Shown here one piece after another: positions 9,945 through 18,157 of a stretch of DNA of 64,000 nucleotides. The notes below the pieces were generated by a model. That model did no database searches, had not been told where the DNA came from, and was given only the letters and a program-made list of their open reading frames with translations. Position numbers and translations under genes: made by a program. Within the stretch, counting starts at the first letter, position 1, and each line of letters opens with the position of its first letter. This DNA is from DATJKD01 sp963728295 (GTDB lineage: Bacteria; Pseudomonadota; Gammaproteobacteria; Steroidobacterales; Steroidobacteraceae), in assembly GCA_963728295.1 (NCBI GenBank), contig CAVSKB010000019.1, positions 496,001-560,000 of the forward strand, read 5' to 3'.

Positions 9945-10727
9945 GCCGCGCCGAAGAAGCGCTACGGACAGCATTTCCTGCACGACCCCGGCACGATCGA
10001 CCGGATCGTGCGCGCGATCGACCCGCAGCCAGGCGACCGGCTGGTCGAGATCGGCCCCGGCCGCGGGCGCGATCAGCGCGGCGCTGCTCGAGGGCGCAGG
10101 TGCGCTCGACGTCATCGAGATCGACCCCGACATGATGCCGGCTGCTCGACCCGGCGCTGCGCGGGCCGCGGCGAGCTGCGGGTGCACCTGGCCGATGCGC
10201 TCGAGTTCGATTTCGCGGGCGCTGCGCGGCTCGGGCGCCAAGCTGCGGCTTGCCGGCAACCTGCCGTACAACGTCTCGACGCCGCTCCTGTTCCGGCTGA
10301 TCGAGCAGCTCGACTGCGATCGCCGACATGCACTTCATGCTGCAGAAGGAGGTCGTTGCGCGGATGGCGGCGCGGCCCGGGACGCGGGATTACGGGCGGC
10401 TGACGGTGATGCTGGCGCCGCATGTGCGCGTGCAGCCCCTGTTCGACATCGGCACCGGCGCCTTCTCGCCGCCGCCCGCGCGTGCAATCGACGTTCTTTG
10501 CGCTCGAACCGCTGCGCCGAGCCGCCGTTCGCGCTGCGGCGACCGCGCCGCCTTCGCCCGCGTCGTCGCCGCGGCCTTTTCGAAGCGCCGCAAGACGCTG
10601 CGCAACTCCCTCCGCGGCCTGGTCGACGCCGACGGCGATCGAGTCCGCCGGCATCGACCCCGGCGCCCGGCCCGAGACGCTCGCCCCCGCCGAATTCGCC
10701 GCCCTCGCCGCACGCTCCCGGTCTTAA
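9941..10727 (+). CDS. rsmA: 16S rRNA dimethyladenosine transferase RsmA (KsgA), several frameshifts
   Basis: Methylates A1518 and A1519 near the 3' end of 16S rRNA. The probable start is the TTG at 9941, which overlaps the pdxA stop; an early frame change leads to KKRYGQHFLHD. The SAM-binding motif is VEIGPGRG, the catalytic motif is AGNLPYNVSTPLLF, and FMLQKEVVARM and YGRLTVMLAPHVRV follow. The C-terminal helical domain ends at 10727 (LAPAEFAALAARS). At least four frame switches occur over about 790 bp, in step with the damage in the preceding three genes. Total length of about 262 residues is normal. Confidence 0.88.
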
Positions 10728-10739
10728 GTCGCGAGCGAG

Positions 10740-10768
10740 TTGTCGCACGCTCCGCGCAGCCATATAAT
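10740..10768 (+). promoter_or_regulatory. Candidate sigma-70 promoter for the universal stress gene
   Basis: TTGTCG at 10740-10745 and a perfect TATAAT at 10763-10768 are separated by 17 bp, the optimal spacing. The ATG of the universal stress gene lies 26 bp beyond the -10. This suggests that the usp-apaG-apaH part of the operon can be transcribed independently of lptD-rsmA. Confidence 0.6.
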
Positions 10769-10794
10769 CCGGCCATCGGGCTTCCGGAGCGGCC

Positions 10795-11266
10795 ATGCGC
10801 GAATATCAGAAGATCCTGCTCTGCGTGGACCTAACGGACGACAGCGACGCCATCGCGACGCGTGGCAAGTGGATCGCGCAACGCTACGGCGCCGAGCTGA
10901 CGCTCCTGCACGTGGTCGAGTACGTCCCGGTCGAGCCCATGGGCGAGGCGCTGCTGCCCGGCGGTGCAGATCGAGGGCGAGCTCGTGGAGCGCGCCCGGC
11001 TGCGGATCGCGGAGCTCGCGAAGCGGCTCGGCCTCGAGAACTGCGAGCGCATCGTGCAGACCGGCAACATCAAGGCGGACGTCGTGCGGATCGCGCAGGA
11101 GCGCGGTGTCGACCTGATCGTGATCGGCAGCCGCGAGCGCCATGGCGTGTCGATCCTCTTCAATTTCACCGAGGACACCGTGCTGCACGCCGCCCCCTGC
11201 GACGTGCTCGCGGTCCGGCTGCCCAGGGATGGCCGCGCCGCGGCCACCGCGCATGGAAACAGCTGA
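10795..11266 (+). CDS. UspA-family universal stress protein, one frameshift
   Basis: Single-domain universal stress protein of about 157 residues. It begins MREYQKILLCVDLTDDS and has the ATP-binding C-terminal signature GVDLIVIGSRERHG followed by DTVLHAAPCDVLAVR. The frame changes around 10955-10965, within the run between EALLPGG and VQIEGELVERARL. The gene is inserted between rsmA and apaG, which are normally adjacent in gammaproteobacteria, and it has its own good promoter. The 3' end overlaps the apaG start by 14 bp, so the two are probably translationally coupled. Confidence 0.85.
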
Positions 11267-11639
11267 AGTCACGAACCGCATCCGGGTCGACGTGGCCACG
11301 AGCTACGTCGAGGACCAGTCGAACCCGACCGAGGGCCGGTTCGTCTTCTCGTACACGATCACGATCCGCAATGAAGGCCAGGTCGCGGCACGGCTGATGA
11401 CGCGCCACTGGATCATCACCGATGCGAACGGCAAGGTGCAGGAGGTCCAGGGCGAAGGCGTCGTCGGCGAGCAGCCGTACCTGAAGCCCGGCCAGGGCTT
11501 CCGATACTCGAGCGGTGCCATTCTCGAAACGCCGGTCGGCTCAATGCAGGGCAGCTATCGCATGGTCGCGGACGGCGGCGAGGTATTCGACGCGCCGATC
11601 GCGCCCTTCACGCTCGCCATGCCCGGCATGCTGCACTGA
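11253..11639 (+). CDS. apaG: ApaG family protein
   Basis: Intact protein of 128 residues, the usual ApaG length, with a fibronectin-like fold. Motifs: RNEGQVAARLMTRHWIITDA, GEGVVGEQPYLKPGQGFRYSSG and the terminal FTLAMPGMLH. The biochemical role is unclear. The start ATG at 11253 lies inside the end of the stress protein gene, and apaH follows after 7 bp. Unlike the upstream operon genes it carries no frameshift. Confidence 0.93.
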   Translation: METAEVTNRIRVDVATSYVEDQSNPTEGRFVFSYTITIRNEGQVAARLMTRHWIITDANGKVQEVQGEGVVGEQPYLKPGQGFRYSSGAILETPVGSMQGSYRMVADGGEVFDAPIAPFTLAMPGMLH

Positions 11640-11646
11640 CCCCGCC

Positions 11647-12486
11647 GTGGCGGTCTACGCCATCGGCGACGTGCAGGGCTGCGCGACCGAGCTCGATGCG
11701 CTGCTCAGAAAGATAAAGTTCGACGCACGAGCGGACCGCCTGTGGTTCGTCGGGGACCTGGTCAACCGCGGGCCCGACTCGCTCGCGGTGCTGCGCCGGG
11801 TCGAAGCGCTGGGTGAAGCCGCGATCGTCGTGCTCGGCAATCACGACCTGCACCTGCTCGCGGTAGCTCGCGGTGACGCGCCGCTCAAGAAGGCGGACCG
11901 CAGCCTCGAGGCGGTGCTCAATGCCCGGGACCGCGGCCGCCTGCTCGACTGGCTGCAATCGCGCCCGATGCTGCATCACGATCCCGGGCTCGGCGTCACG
12001 ATGGTGCATGCCGGGCTGCCGCCGCAGTGGGACCTGCCGACCGCGATCGGCTGCGCGCGCGAGGTCGAGGCGGAGCTTCGCAGCCAGCGCGACGGCCGGT
12101 TCTACCGTCGAATGTACGGCGACAAGCCCGATCTCTGGAGCGACGACCTCGATGGCGACGCGCGGCTGCGCTTCATCGTCAACTGCCTTTCGCGGCTGCG
12201 GGTATGCGATGCGGAGGGGCGAGTCTCGCTGGGCTTCAAGGGCAGCCTCGATCAACTGCCCGACGGCGTGATGCCCTGGTTCCGGGTGCCAGGCCGACGC
12301 ACCGCGGGCGCGCGCATCGTCTGCGGCCACTGGTCGGCGCTCGGCTACCTCGACGAGAACGGCGTCGCCTCGATCGATACCGGCTGCGTGTGGGGCGGGT
12401 CGCTTACTGCGCTGCGCCTGGATCGACCGGCTGGCCCGGTGCAGGTTCCGGCGTCCAAGGCTCGAGAACTTCCAGCTGAAGATTGA
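11647..12486 (+). CDS. apaH: Symmetrical bis(5'-nucleosyl)-tetraphosphatase ApaH
   Basis: Cleaves diadenosine tetraphosphate to two ADP. The GTG at 11647 is chosen because AVYAIGDVQGC then begins the protein. Metallophosphatase motifs: GDVQG, GDLVNRGPDS, LGNHDLHLLAVA and the terminal HWSALG followed by DTGCVWGGSLTALRL. At 279 residues it has normal length. It closes the lptD-apaH block. Its 3' end overlaps the convergent gene at 12404-13225 by about 83 bp. Confidence 0.93.
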   Translation: MAVYAIGDVQGCATELDALLRKIKFDARADRLWFVGDLVNRGPDSLAVLRRVEALGEAAIVVLGNHDLHLLAVARGDAPLKKADRSLEAVLNARDRGRLLDWLQSRPMLHHDPGLGVTMVHAGLPPQWDLPTAIGCAREVEAELRSQRDGRFYRRMYGDKPDLWSDDLDGDARLRFIVNCLSRLRVCDAEGRVSLGFKGSLDQLPDGVMPWFRVPGRRTAGARIVCGHWSALGYLDENGVASIDTGCVWGGSLTALRLDRPAGPVQVPASKARELPAED

Positions 12487-13225
12487 CACTGCCGCGCTGC
12501 ACGCGGTTTGGCTGGCAGTTCATATTGTCCTCCACGATCTTGAAGCCGAGCGGCACGAAGACCTGGTCTCGCATCTGCTCGATCAGCTCGCAGTCGCCGG
12601 CCTCGATGCGCCCGCGGCGGAACTCATCGTCGAAGGTCACGCGACGCGTGCTGGCCGCGAACTGTGCCTCCGCGTTGTCGACCACCGATTCGCCGCGCAC
12701 CCGCGCGAGCAGCTCGCGCTCACCCTCGCGCTCGTCGAGCTCCGCGAGCAGCTCCGACGTGACGCGTTGCGGGACGACGGCCTCGATCACCACCCGCGGC
12801 ATGTGCTCCGCCCCGGAGTAGAACTCCGGACCGGCGGGCCCGTAGCGAATTTCCGGTCCGCCGGTATTGAAGCAGGAGCGGATGCGAACCCTGGAGCCGT
12901 CCATCAGTCCAAGCTGCTTCATCACCCACTTCACCTTCGTGCGGAGCCCGTCGCAGTAATAGAGCGAGGTAGACGAAAAGTAGGTAAACGATACTTCCCT
13001 GGCAATCCAGATTGCGGGCACGGTTCCCGATGGCGACATGCTATCGGCACCTACACCGGTCACCGATCCAGGCACGTCGGGGGTTGGAGTCTCAGGCGCC
13101 GCAGGCACGGCGCCCGGCGCGGGTAGCGAGATCTGTTCCGCCACATCGGCGGGGGCCTGTGGATATGCGAGGCCAGGCAGCGAGCCTGCCAGGAACACCA
13201 CGATGCACGCGAGTCTGACGTTCAT
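12404..13225 (-). CDS. Exported protein of unknown function
   Basis: I do not recognise this family. The 273-residue product starts with a signal peptide (MNVRLACIVVFLAGSLPGLAYPQAP, likely cut after the alanine-rich end). A proline-rich linker follows (about residues 30-60), then a domain with two cysteines about 28 residues apart (SLYYCDG and IRSCFNTGG) that could form a disulfide. A third conserved-looking region, GDCELIEQMRDQVF to DNMNCQP, has two more cysteines. The tail is rich in proline. It is probably periplasmic. It is convergent with apaH and divergent from the kynurenine operon. Confidence 0.7.
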   Translation of the reverse strand: MNVRLACIVVFLAGSLPGLAYPQAPADVAEQISLPAPGAVPAAPETPTPDVPGSVTGVGADSMSPSGTVPAIWIAREVSFTYFSSTSLYYCDGLRTKVKWVMKQLGLMDGSRVRIRSCFNTGGPEIRYGPAGPEFYSGAEHMPRVVIEAVVPQRVTSELLAELDEREGERELLARVRGESVVDNAEAQFAASTRRVTFDDEFRRGRIEAGDCELIEQMRDQVFVPLGFKIVEDNMNCQPNRVQRGSVNLQLEVLEPWTPEPAPGQPVDPGAAQ

Positions 13226-13329
13226 CTATTGCCTCCAGGGGCCTTGGGCCCGCCGGACCGCGCGGCTCCCGCGCGACACTCCCTTATACTGCCACCAGCC
13301 GGGGCCGCCGGCACTACGAGCTGGACGGC

Positions 13330-13842
13330 ATGCAGCCGCTGACCGCCTTCAATTTCCAGCGCTGGATCGACGAGCACCGACACCTGCTGAAGCCGCCGGT
13401 CGGGAACAAGCAGGTTTTCGAGGACGCCGAGCTCATCGTCATGGTCGTCGGCGGTCCGAATGCCCGTAAGGACTATCACGACGACCCGGGCGCAGAGTTC
13501 TTCTACCAGCTCGAGGGCGACATGCTCCTGCGCACCATCCAGGATGGCCGCCGCGTCGATCTGTCGATCCGCCAGGGCGAGATTCTGTTGCTTCCGGGCC
13601 ACGTTCCGCATTCACCGCAGCGATACAGGGACACGGTGGGCCTGGTCGTGGAACGCCGCCGCCGGGCAGACGAGAAGGACGGATTTCTCTGGTACTGCGA
13701 GCACTGCGACGAGCTGCTGCACCAGGAGTACCTGCACGTGAGCGATATCGAGACGCAGCTGCCGCTGGTGTTCGAGCGTTTCTGGTCGCTCCCCGAGCGG
13801 CGCACCTGCCGCAAGTGCGGTGCGGTCATGCAGCCGCCCTGA
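13330..13842 (+). CDS. nbaC: 3-hydroxyanthranilate 3,4-dioxygenase
   Basis: Non-haem iron cupin enzyme opening the ring of 3-hydroxyanthranilate to the precursor of quinolinate. The 170-residue protein begins LTAFNFQRWIDEH. Iron ligands lie in the cupin core (KDYHDDPGAEFFYQLEGD and LLPGHVPHSPQR), and a rubredoxin-like second metal site is formed by CEHCDE and CRKC, as in the bacterial enzymes. It is the first gene of a kynurenine operon with formamidase, kynureninase and kynurenine monooxygenase. The role is probably de novo NAD synthesis from tryptophan. Confidence 0.93.
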   Translation: MQPLTAFNFQRWIDEHRHLLKPPVGNKQVFEDAELIVMVVGGPNARKDYHDDPGAEFFYQLEGDMLLRTIQDGRRVDLSIRQGEILLLPGHVPHSPQRYRDTVGLVVERRRRADEKDGFLWYCEHCDELLHQEYLHVSDIETQLPLVFERFWSLPERRTCRKCGAVMQPP

Positions 13843-13852
13843 CCGCCCCGCG

Positions 13853-14629
13853 ATGGACTGGATCGAGATATCGGTCGACGGGCGATGCTGGCGTGGCGCG
13901 GCCGCGGCCGTCGATCTCGCAATACCGCTCGACTTCCAGGGCCCGCAGCCGCGGTTCTTCGCCGGCGCGCCCGCCTCGTCGGTGCCGCTCGAGGCTGGTA
14001 GCTTCAACGGCGAGGTTCGGCGCGGTGCGAGCTGCAACTGCAGCCTCCACACTTTCGCCCCGCACTGCCACGGCACCCACACTGAGTGCGTCGGCCACCT
14101 GACCGACGACGGGCACAGCCTGGCCGATCATCCGCCCGAGCCGGTCCGGCTCGCGCTGCTGCTCACGCTGCCGCCCGACACGCGCGAAATCTCGCGCACC
14201 GCGCTCACGATCGCGGCCGAGCGCTGGGAAGGCCTGCCCTGGACAGCGCTCGTCGTGCGCACGATGCCGAACGACCCGCGAAAGCGCTTCCGGCAATACG
14301 GCGGGCCGGCTGCTGTGCCATGGTTCCTGCCCGAAGGCATCGACTGGATCGTGAGCCACGACGTGGCGAGCCTGGTGGTCGACCTGCCGAGCCTCGATCG
14401 CGGCGACGACGCGAGCCTCGCTGCGCATCGCGCGTACTGGGGGCTCTCGACAGGCAGCCGCCGCGCCGCCGAGGCGACACGCGCGACGGCGCTCGTGACC
14501 GAGCTCGCCTATATACCGGACCGCCTGCTCGACGGCCTGTACCTGCTCGAGCTGCAGATCGCGCCCTTCGCGAGCGACGCCGCGCCCAGCCGCCCGGTGA
14601 TCCGCCCCGCCAACGAGGTCCGGGTGTGA
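13853..14629 (+). CDS. Cyclase-family protein, probable kynurenine formamidase
   Basis: Member of the cyclase/KynB metal-dependent amidohydrolase superfamily (258 residues). The metal-binding signature is HCHGTHTECVGH, corresponding to HxGTHxDxxxH. In this operon, between 3-HAO and kynureninase, it most likely hydrolyses N-formylkynurenine to kynurenine. It is longer than classical KynB (about 210 residues) and has a Glu in place of the usual Asp, so the specificity is inferred from context. Start ATG at 13853, 10 bp after the nbaC stop; its stop overlaps the kynU GTG. Confidence 0.8.
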   Translation: MDWIEISVDGRCWRGAAAAVDLAIPLDFQGPQPRFFAGAPASSVPLEAGSFNGEVRRGASCNCSLHTFAPHCHGTHTECVGHLTDDGHSLADHPPEPVRLALLLTLPPDTREISRTALTIAAERWEGLPWTALVVRTMPNDPRKRFRQYGGPAAVPWFLPEGIDWIVSHDVASLVVDLPSLDRGDDASLAAHRAYWGLSTGSRRAAEATRATALVTELAYIPDRLLDGLYLLELQIAPFASDAAPSRPVIRPANEVRV

Positions 14630-15897
14630 AGCTCGGCCGCGAGCACGCGCAGTCGCTCGACGCCGCCGATCCGCTGCGCGACTGGCGAGCACGGTTCGAG
14701 TTGCCGCGCGGCGAGGACGGCGCGCCACTCGTCTACCTCTGCGGACATTCACTTGGTGCGCAACCGAAGCTTGCGCAGCGATACGTCGCCGAATGCATGG
14801 AGGACTGGCGCACGCTCGCGGTCGAGGGACACTTCGCCGGGCGGCGGCCGTGGATGCCGTACCACGAGCGCGCCGCGCCCGCGCTCGCACGACTGGTCGG
14901 TGCGCATCCGCGGGAGGTCGTGGCGATGAATACGCTCACGGTCAACCTGCACCTGATGCTCGCGAGCTTCTACCGCCCGGCCGGGGAGCGCCGCGCGCTC
15001 CTGATCGAGCAGGGCGCCTTTCCGTCGGACCGGCATGCCGCCGAATCGCAGGTGCGCTTCCACAACGGCAACCCCGCTCGCGACCTGATCGAGCTCGCGC
15101 CGCGCGCGGGCGAGGCGCTGCTGCGGCCGGAAGACATCGTCGCCGCGATCGAGCGCGACGGAGCGCGCGTCGCGACGATCCTGCTGCCGGGCATGCAGTA
15201 CCTGACCGGCCAGCGGCTCGACATCGCGGAGATCACGCGCGCCGGGCACGCGCAGGGTTGTCTCGTCGGTTTCGACCTCGCGCACTCGATCGGAAACGTT
15301 GAAGTCGCCCTGCACGACAGCGGCGCGGATTTCGCCGTGTGGTGTCATTACAAGTACGTAAACGCCGGCCCAGGCGCCGTCGGCGGCGCCTACGTGCACG
15401 AGCGTCACGCGAACCGCCGTGAGTTGCCGCGGTTTGCCGGCTGGTGGGGTCACGACAAGACCACCCGGTTCCTGATGGGGCCGGAGTTCAACGCGATCGA
15501 GGGCGCCGAAGGCTGGCAGCTCAGCAATCCGCCCATCCTGGCGATGGCGCCGCTCCTGGCCTCGCTCGAGCACTTCGACGAGGTCGGCATGACGGCGCTG
15601 CGGCGCAAGTCGGTGGCGCTGACCGGTTATCTCGAGGCGCTGGTGCAGGAGATGCTCGCGCGACAGGTCACGATCGTGACACCCGCCGACGCGCAGGCGC
15701 GCGGCGCGGCGCTGTCGCTACGCGTGCACGTCGATCGCGACCGCGCGCGGGCGGTGTTCGACGGCCTGCGCGAGCGGAGCATCGTCCCCGACTGGCGCGA
15801 ACCCGACGTGATCCGTGTCGCGCCTGTGCCGTTCTACAACAGCTTCGAGGACGCCTGGCAGTTCGCCGATGCGCTTCGCGCCGAGCTGGCCGCATGA
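14626..15897 (+). CDS. kynU: Kynureninase
   Basis: PLP-dependent hydrolase converting 3-hydroxykynurenine to 3-hydroxyanthranilate and alanine. The 423-residue protein starts at a GTG overlapping the previous stop (GTGA). Motifs: VYLCGHSLGAQPK, MNTLTVNLHLML, the aspartate-containing VGFDLAHSIGNVEV and the PLP lysine in WCHYKYVNAGPGAVGG. RFAGWWGHDKTTRF and QLSNPP are also typical. It overlaps kmo by 4 bp (ATGA), so the two are probably translationally coupled. Confidence 0.95.
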   Translation: MKLGREHAQSLDAADPLRDWRARFELPRGEDGAPLVYLCGHSLGAQPKLAQRYVAECMEDWRTLAVEGHFAGRRPWMPYHERAAPALARLVGAHPREVVAMNTLTVNLHLMLASFYRPAGERRALLIEQGAFPSDRHAAESQVRFHNGNPARDLIELAPRAGEALLRPEDIVAAIERDGARVATILLPGMQYLTGQRLDIAEITRAGHAQGCLVGFDLAHSIGNVEVALHDSGADFAVWCHYKYVNAGPGAVGGAYVHERHANRRELPRFAGWWGHDKTTRFLMGPEFNAIEGAEGWQLSNPPILAMAPLLASLEHFDEVGMTALRRKSVALTGYLEALVQEMLARQVTIVTPADAQARGAALSLRVHVDRDRARAVFDGLRERSIVPDWREPDVIRVAPVPFYNSFEDAWQFADALRAELAA

Positions 15898-17288
15898 ATC
15901 CGCACGTCACGATCCTGGGCGCGGGGCTCTCGGGCGCGCTGATGTCGATCTTCCTCGCGCGCAATGCCCGCAAGGTCGTTCTATACGAGCGGCGGCCCGA
16001 CCTGCGCAAGGTGGACATGGACGCCGGCCGCTCGATCAACCTCGCGCTCGCCGCGCGCGGCATCGAAGCCCTCAAGGAAGCCGGTGTGTTCGAGGAAGTC
16101 GAGCCGCTTCTCATCCCGATGCGCGGTCGCATACTGCACGATCTCGAGGGAAAGCAGAGCTTCGTGCCGTACGGTCAGCGCCCGCACGAAGTGATCTTCT
16201 CGGTGTCGCGGCCCGGTCTCAACGGCGTACTGCTCGATCACGCCCAGCGCGTGTACGGCGTGAGTCCAAAGTTTCTGCACGCCGCGCGCGCAATCGACTT
16301 CGACCGCGACGAGCTCGTCATGCTGAACGAGGTGACGGGCGACCCGCAGCGACTGCGGATGGCGCCGCTGATCGCGGCCGACGGAGCGGGATCGATCGTG
16401 CGACGCGCAATGACGGGGCAGCTCGGCGTGCGCGTCACGGAGGACATGCTCGAGCACGGTTACAAGGAACTGACGCTGCCCGCCTCGGCCGCTGGCACGC
16501 ACCAGGTCGAGAAGCATGCGCTGCACATCTGGCCGCGCGGCGGCTTCATGCTGATCGCGCTGCCCAACCTGGACGGCAGCTTCACGGTGACGCTGTTTCT
16601 GCCACTGCGCGGCGAGGACAGCTTTGCGACCCTCGACGGCCGGGACGCGGTCGACGACTTCTTCCGCCGGCATTTTCCGGACGTCGTCCCGCTGATGCCA
16701 AATGTGGCGCGCGAGTTCCTCGAGAACCCGATTGGCCGGATGGGCACCGTTTACTGCGACCACTGGGCAGCGAGGGACAAGGCGGTGCTGCTCGGCGACG
16801 CCGCACACGCCATGGTGCCGTTTCATGGCCAGGGCATGAACTGCTGCTTCGAGGACTGCGCAGAGCTGCACCGGATGCTCGAAGCGACCGGCGACTGGTC
16901 ACGTGCGTTCCGCGCCTTCGAGCACCACCGCAAGCCGAACACCGACGCGATCGCCGCGATGGCGCTCGAGAACTATGTCGAGATGCGCGACACCGTGCGC
17001 GATCCGAAGTTTCTGCTGCGGAAGGAGTTAGCGTTCGAGCTCGAGCGCCGCTACCCCGATCGCTTCATACCGCGGTATTCGATGGTGATGTTTCATCACG
17101 AGATCCCCTACTCCGTCGCGTACCAGCGCGGCCGCATCCAGGCGGGCATCCTCGAGCGGTTAACCGAGCGCGTGACAACACTGCCCGAAGTGGACCTGCA
17201 ACGAGCGGATGCCGAGATCCGTGCCGTGCTCCCACCGCTCGATGTCGTCGTCGCAGCGGGCCAGGAGCGTGCGCCTCTAAGGGCGTAG
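15894..17288 (+). CDS. kmo: Kynurenine 3-monooxygenase
   Basis: FAD-dependent hydroxylase producing 3-hydroxykynurenine. It has 464 residues, with the dinucleotide motif ILGAGLSGALMSIFLAR, the substrate-loop signature DMDAGRSINLALAARG and the FAD ribose-binding LLGDAAHAMVPFHGQGMN. The C-terminal region (VMFHHEIPYSVAYQRG) matches the membrane-associated part of Kmo proteins. It is the last gene of the four-gene operon; tryptophan 2,3-dioxygenase and quinolinate phosphoribosyltransferase are not in this window. An attC-like sequence begins 30 bp after the stop. Confidence 0.95.
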   Translation: MNPHVTILGAGLSGALMSIFLARNARKVVLYERRPDLRKVDMDAGRSINLALAARGIEALKEAGVFEEVEPLLIPMRGRILHDLEGKQSFVPYGQRPHEVIFSVSRPGLNGVLLDHAQRVYGVSPKFLHAARAIDFDRDELVMLNEVTGDPQRLRMAPLIAADGAGSIVRRAMTGQLGVRVTEDMLEHGYKELTLPASAAGTHQVEKHALHIWPRGGFMLIALPNLDGSFTVTLFLPLRGEDSFATLDGRDAVDDFFRRHFPDVVPLMPNVAREFLENPIGRMGTVYCDHWAARDKAVLLGDAAHAMVPFHGQGMNCCFEDCAELHRMLEATGDWSRAFRAFEHHRKPNTDAIAAMALENYVEMRDTVRDPKFLLRKELAFELERRYPDRFIPRYSMVMFHHEIPYSVAYQRGRIQAGILERLTERVTTLPEVDLQRADAEIRAVLPPLDVVVAAGQERAPLRA

Positions 17289-17318
17289 GCCTGCGGTGTT
17301 TGTACCGAAAGACGTTAT

Positions 17319-17372
17319 GCGGTAACTGCGGTGTTACAAAGCCGCATTTATGCGGCCGACTCACAGTTAGAT
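17319..17372 (+). repeat. attC-like recombination site remnant (left edge of cassette region)
   Basis: A GTAACTG core at the left pairs with CAGTTA at the right, around an inner hairpin GCCGCAT-TT-ATGCGGC (17341-17356). The right end GTTAGAT (17366-17372) fits the integron R' consensus GTTRRRY exactly. The left core GGTAAC keeps the AAC but not the full R'' consensus. It lies between kmo and the first cassette-like gene. The call rests on structure and consensus only. Confidence 0.45.
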
Positions 17373-17394
17373 CGCGCGAAACTGGAGGCGGAGG

Positions 17395-17672
17395 GTGAAG
17401 CTTTCTTCCTTTGAACTTCGCGCGCTGAAGGCGGCGCAGCAGAGTCTGACGTCGCCGCCCTCACCTGTCCGCTTCCTAAAGCGCTCCTGGAAGACCTACG
17501 CCTGGCAGATCATTGGCTTAGCTTCATCCTGCAGGGCTTCGTCCTTGGCGCCATCTGGCGTGAAGTCGTGTGGTGGGGCTTCCATCGGAGGCTTTGGCCA
17601 CTCAACCGCGAGATCACAGATTGGCAGCGCGTCTCAGAGTTGATCACCGAAAATGAGTCCGGCGCGGCCTAA
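17395..17672 (+). CDS. Small hypothetical protein, probably frameshifted
   Basis: A GTG at 17395 is preceded by GGAGGCGGAGG, a strong ribosome-binding site, and begins MKLSSFELRALKAA. That frame soon loses protein character. The +2 frame from about 17420 reads convincingly (ALLEDLRLADHWLSFILQ, GAIWREVVWWGFHRRLWPL, ITDWQRVSELITENESGAA) and ends at TAA 17670-17672. One indel near 17415-17440 would join them into a protein of about 92 residues. Function unknown. The stop codon lies inside a GCCTAAC core, as in integron gene cassettes. Confidence 0.5.
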
Positions 17673-17694
17673 CAACGCGCTCGAGCCGCTCACC
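17667..17694 (+). repeat. attC-like R''-L'' half-site
   Basis: GCCTAAC at 17667-17673 fits the R'' consensus RYYYAAC exactly and contains the stop of the preceding gene. It is followed by AACGCGCTCGAGCC. The string ACAACGCG-TCGAGC recurs at 19082-19096 after another small gene. No matching R' (GTTRRRY) is visible before the next gene, so the site appears truncated or degenerate. Confidence 0.4.
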
Positions 17695-17740
17695 AACAGG
17701 GAACTCATTGATTTTTTGAAGCGCGACATCAGGAGCTATC

Positions 17741-18130
17741 ATGAAGCTCAAGGCAGTGCTGATAGTTTCGGCGATCTACCAGGCCATTGTTGGCGTCGGG
17801 ATGATGCTCGCCCCCCGGCAGTTTGGTATCGATGCCGTCCCACCGGATGCGTCCCCCGCGCTGATCGCCTTCCTCCGAATCTTCGGCGGTCCCATGCTTG
17901 GGATTGCAGTGCTGAACTGGATGGCTCGGAACGCGGAGCCTTCCACAGCGCGAAACGCCATTGTCCTTGCCAATATCGTGGGGTTTGGTTGCGTGGCTCT
18001 CGTGGACGTATGGGGTGTGTTCACTGGTGGCGCGCGCCCGATTGCGAAATTGTTCCTTGTGATCCATTTGCTTTTGACCGCCGCCTTCATCGTTGCATGG
18101 CGGACCAACATGCGGGCCCCGCGCGGTTAG
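17741..18130 (+). CDS. Small multi-pass membrane protein, unknown function
   Basis: The 129-residue product has about four hydrophobic segments (LKAVLIVSAIYQAIVGVGMM, ALIAFLRIFGGPMLGIAVL, AIVLANIVGFGCVALVDVW and a C-terminal LFLVIHLLLTAAFIVAW), so it is an inner-membrane protein. I do not recognise a named family. The ATG at 17741 follows AGGAGCT. The TAG stop lies in GTTAGGT (18126-18132), an R'-like heptamer. Base composition appears lower in GC than the kynurenine genes. It looks like a cassette-borne gene. Confidence 0.65.
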   Translation: MKLKAVLIVSAIYQAIVGVGMMLAPRQFGIDAVPPDASPALIAFLRIFGGPMLGIAVLNWMARNAEPSTARNAIVLANIVGFGCVALVDVWGVFTGGARPIAKLFLVIHLLLTAAFIVAWRTNMRAPRG

Positions 18131-18157
18131 GTCGGGCCGTCAGACGGTTAAGGCACT

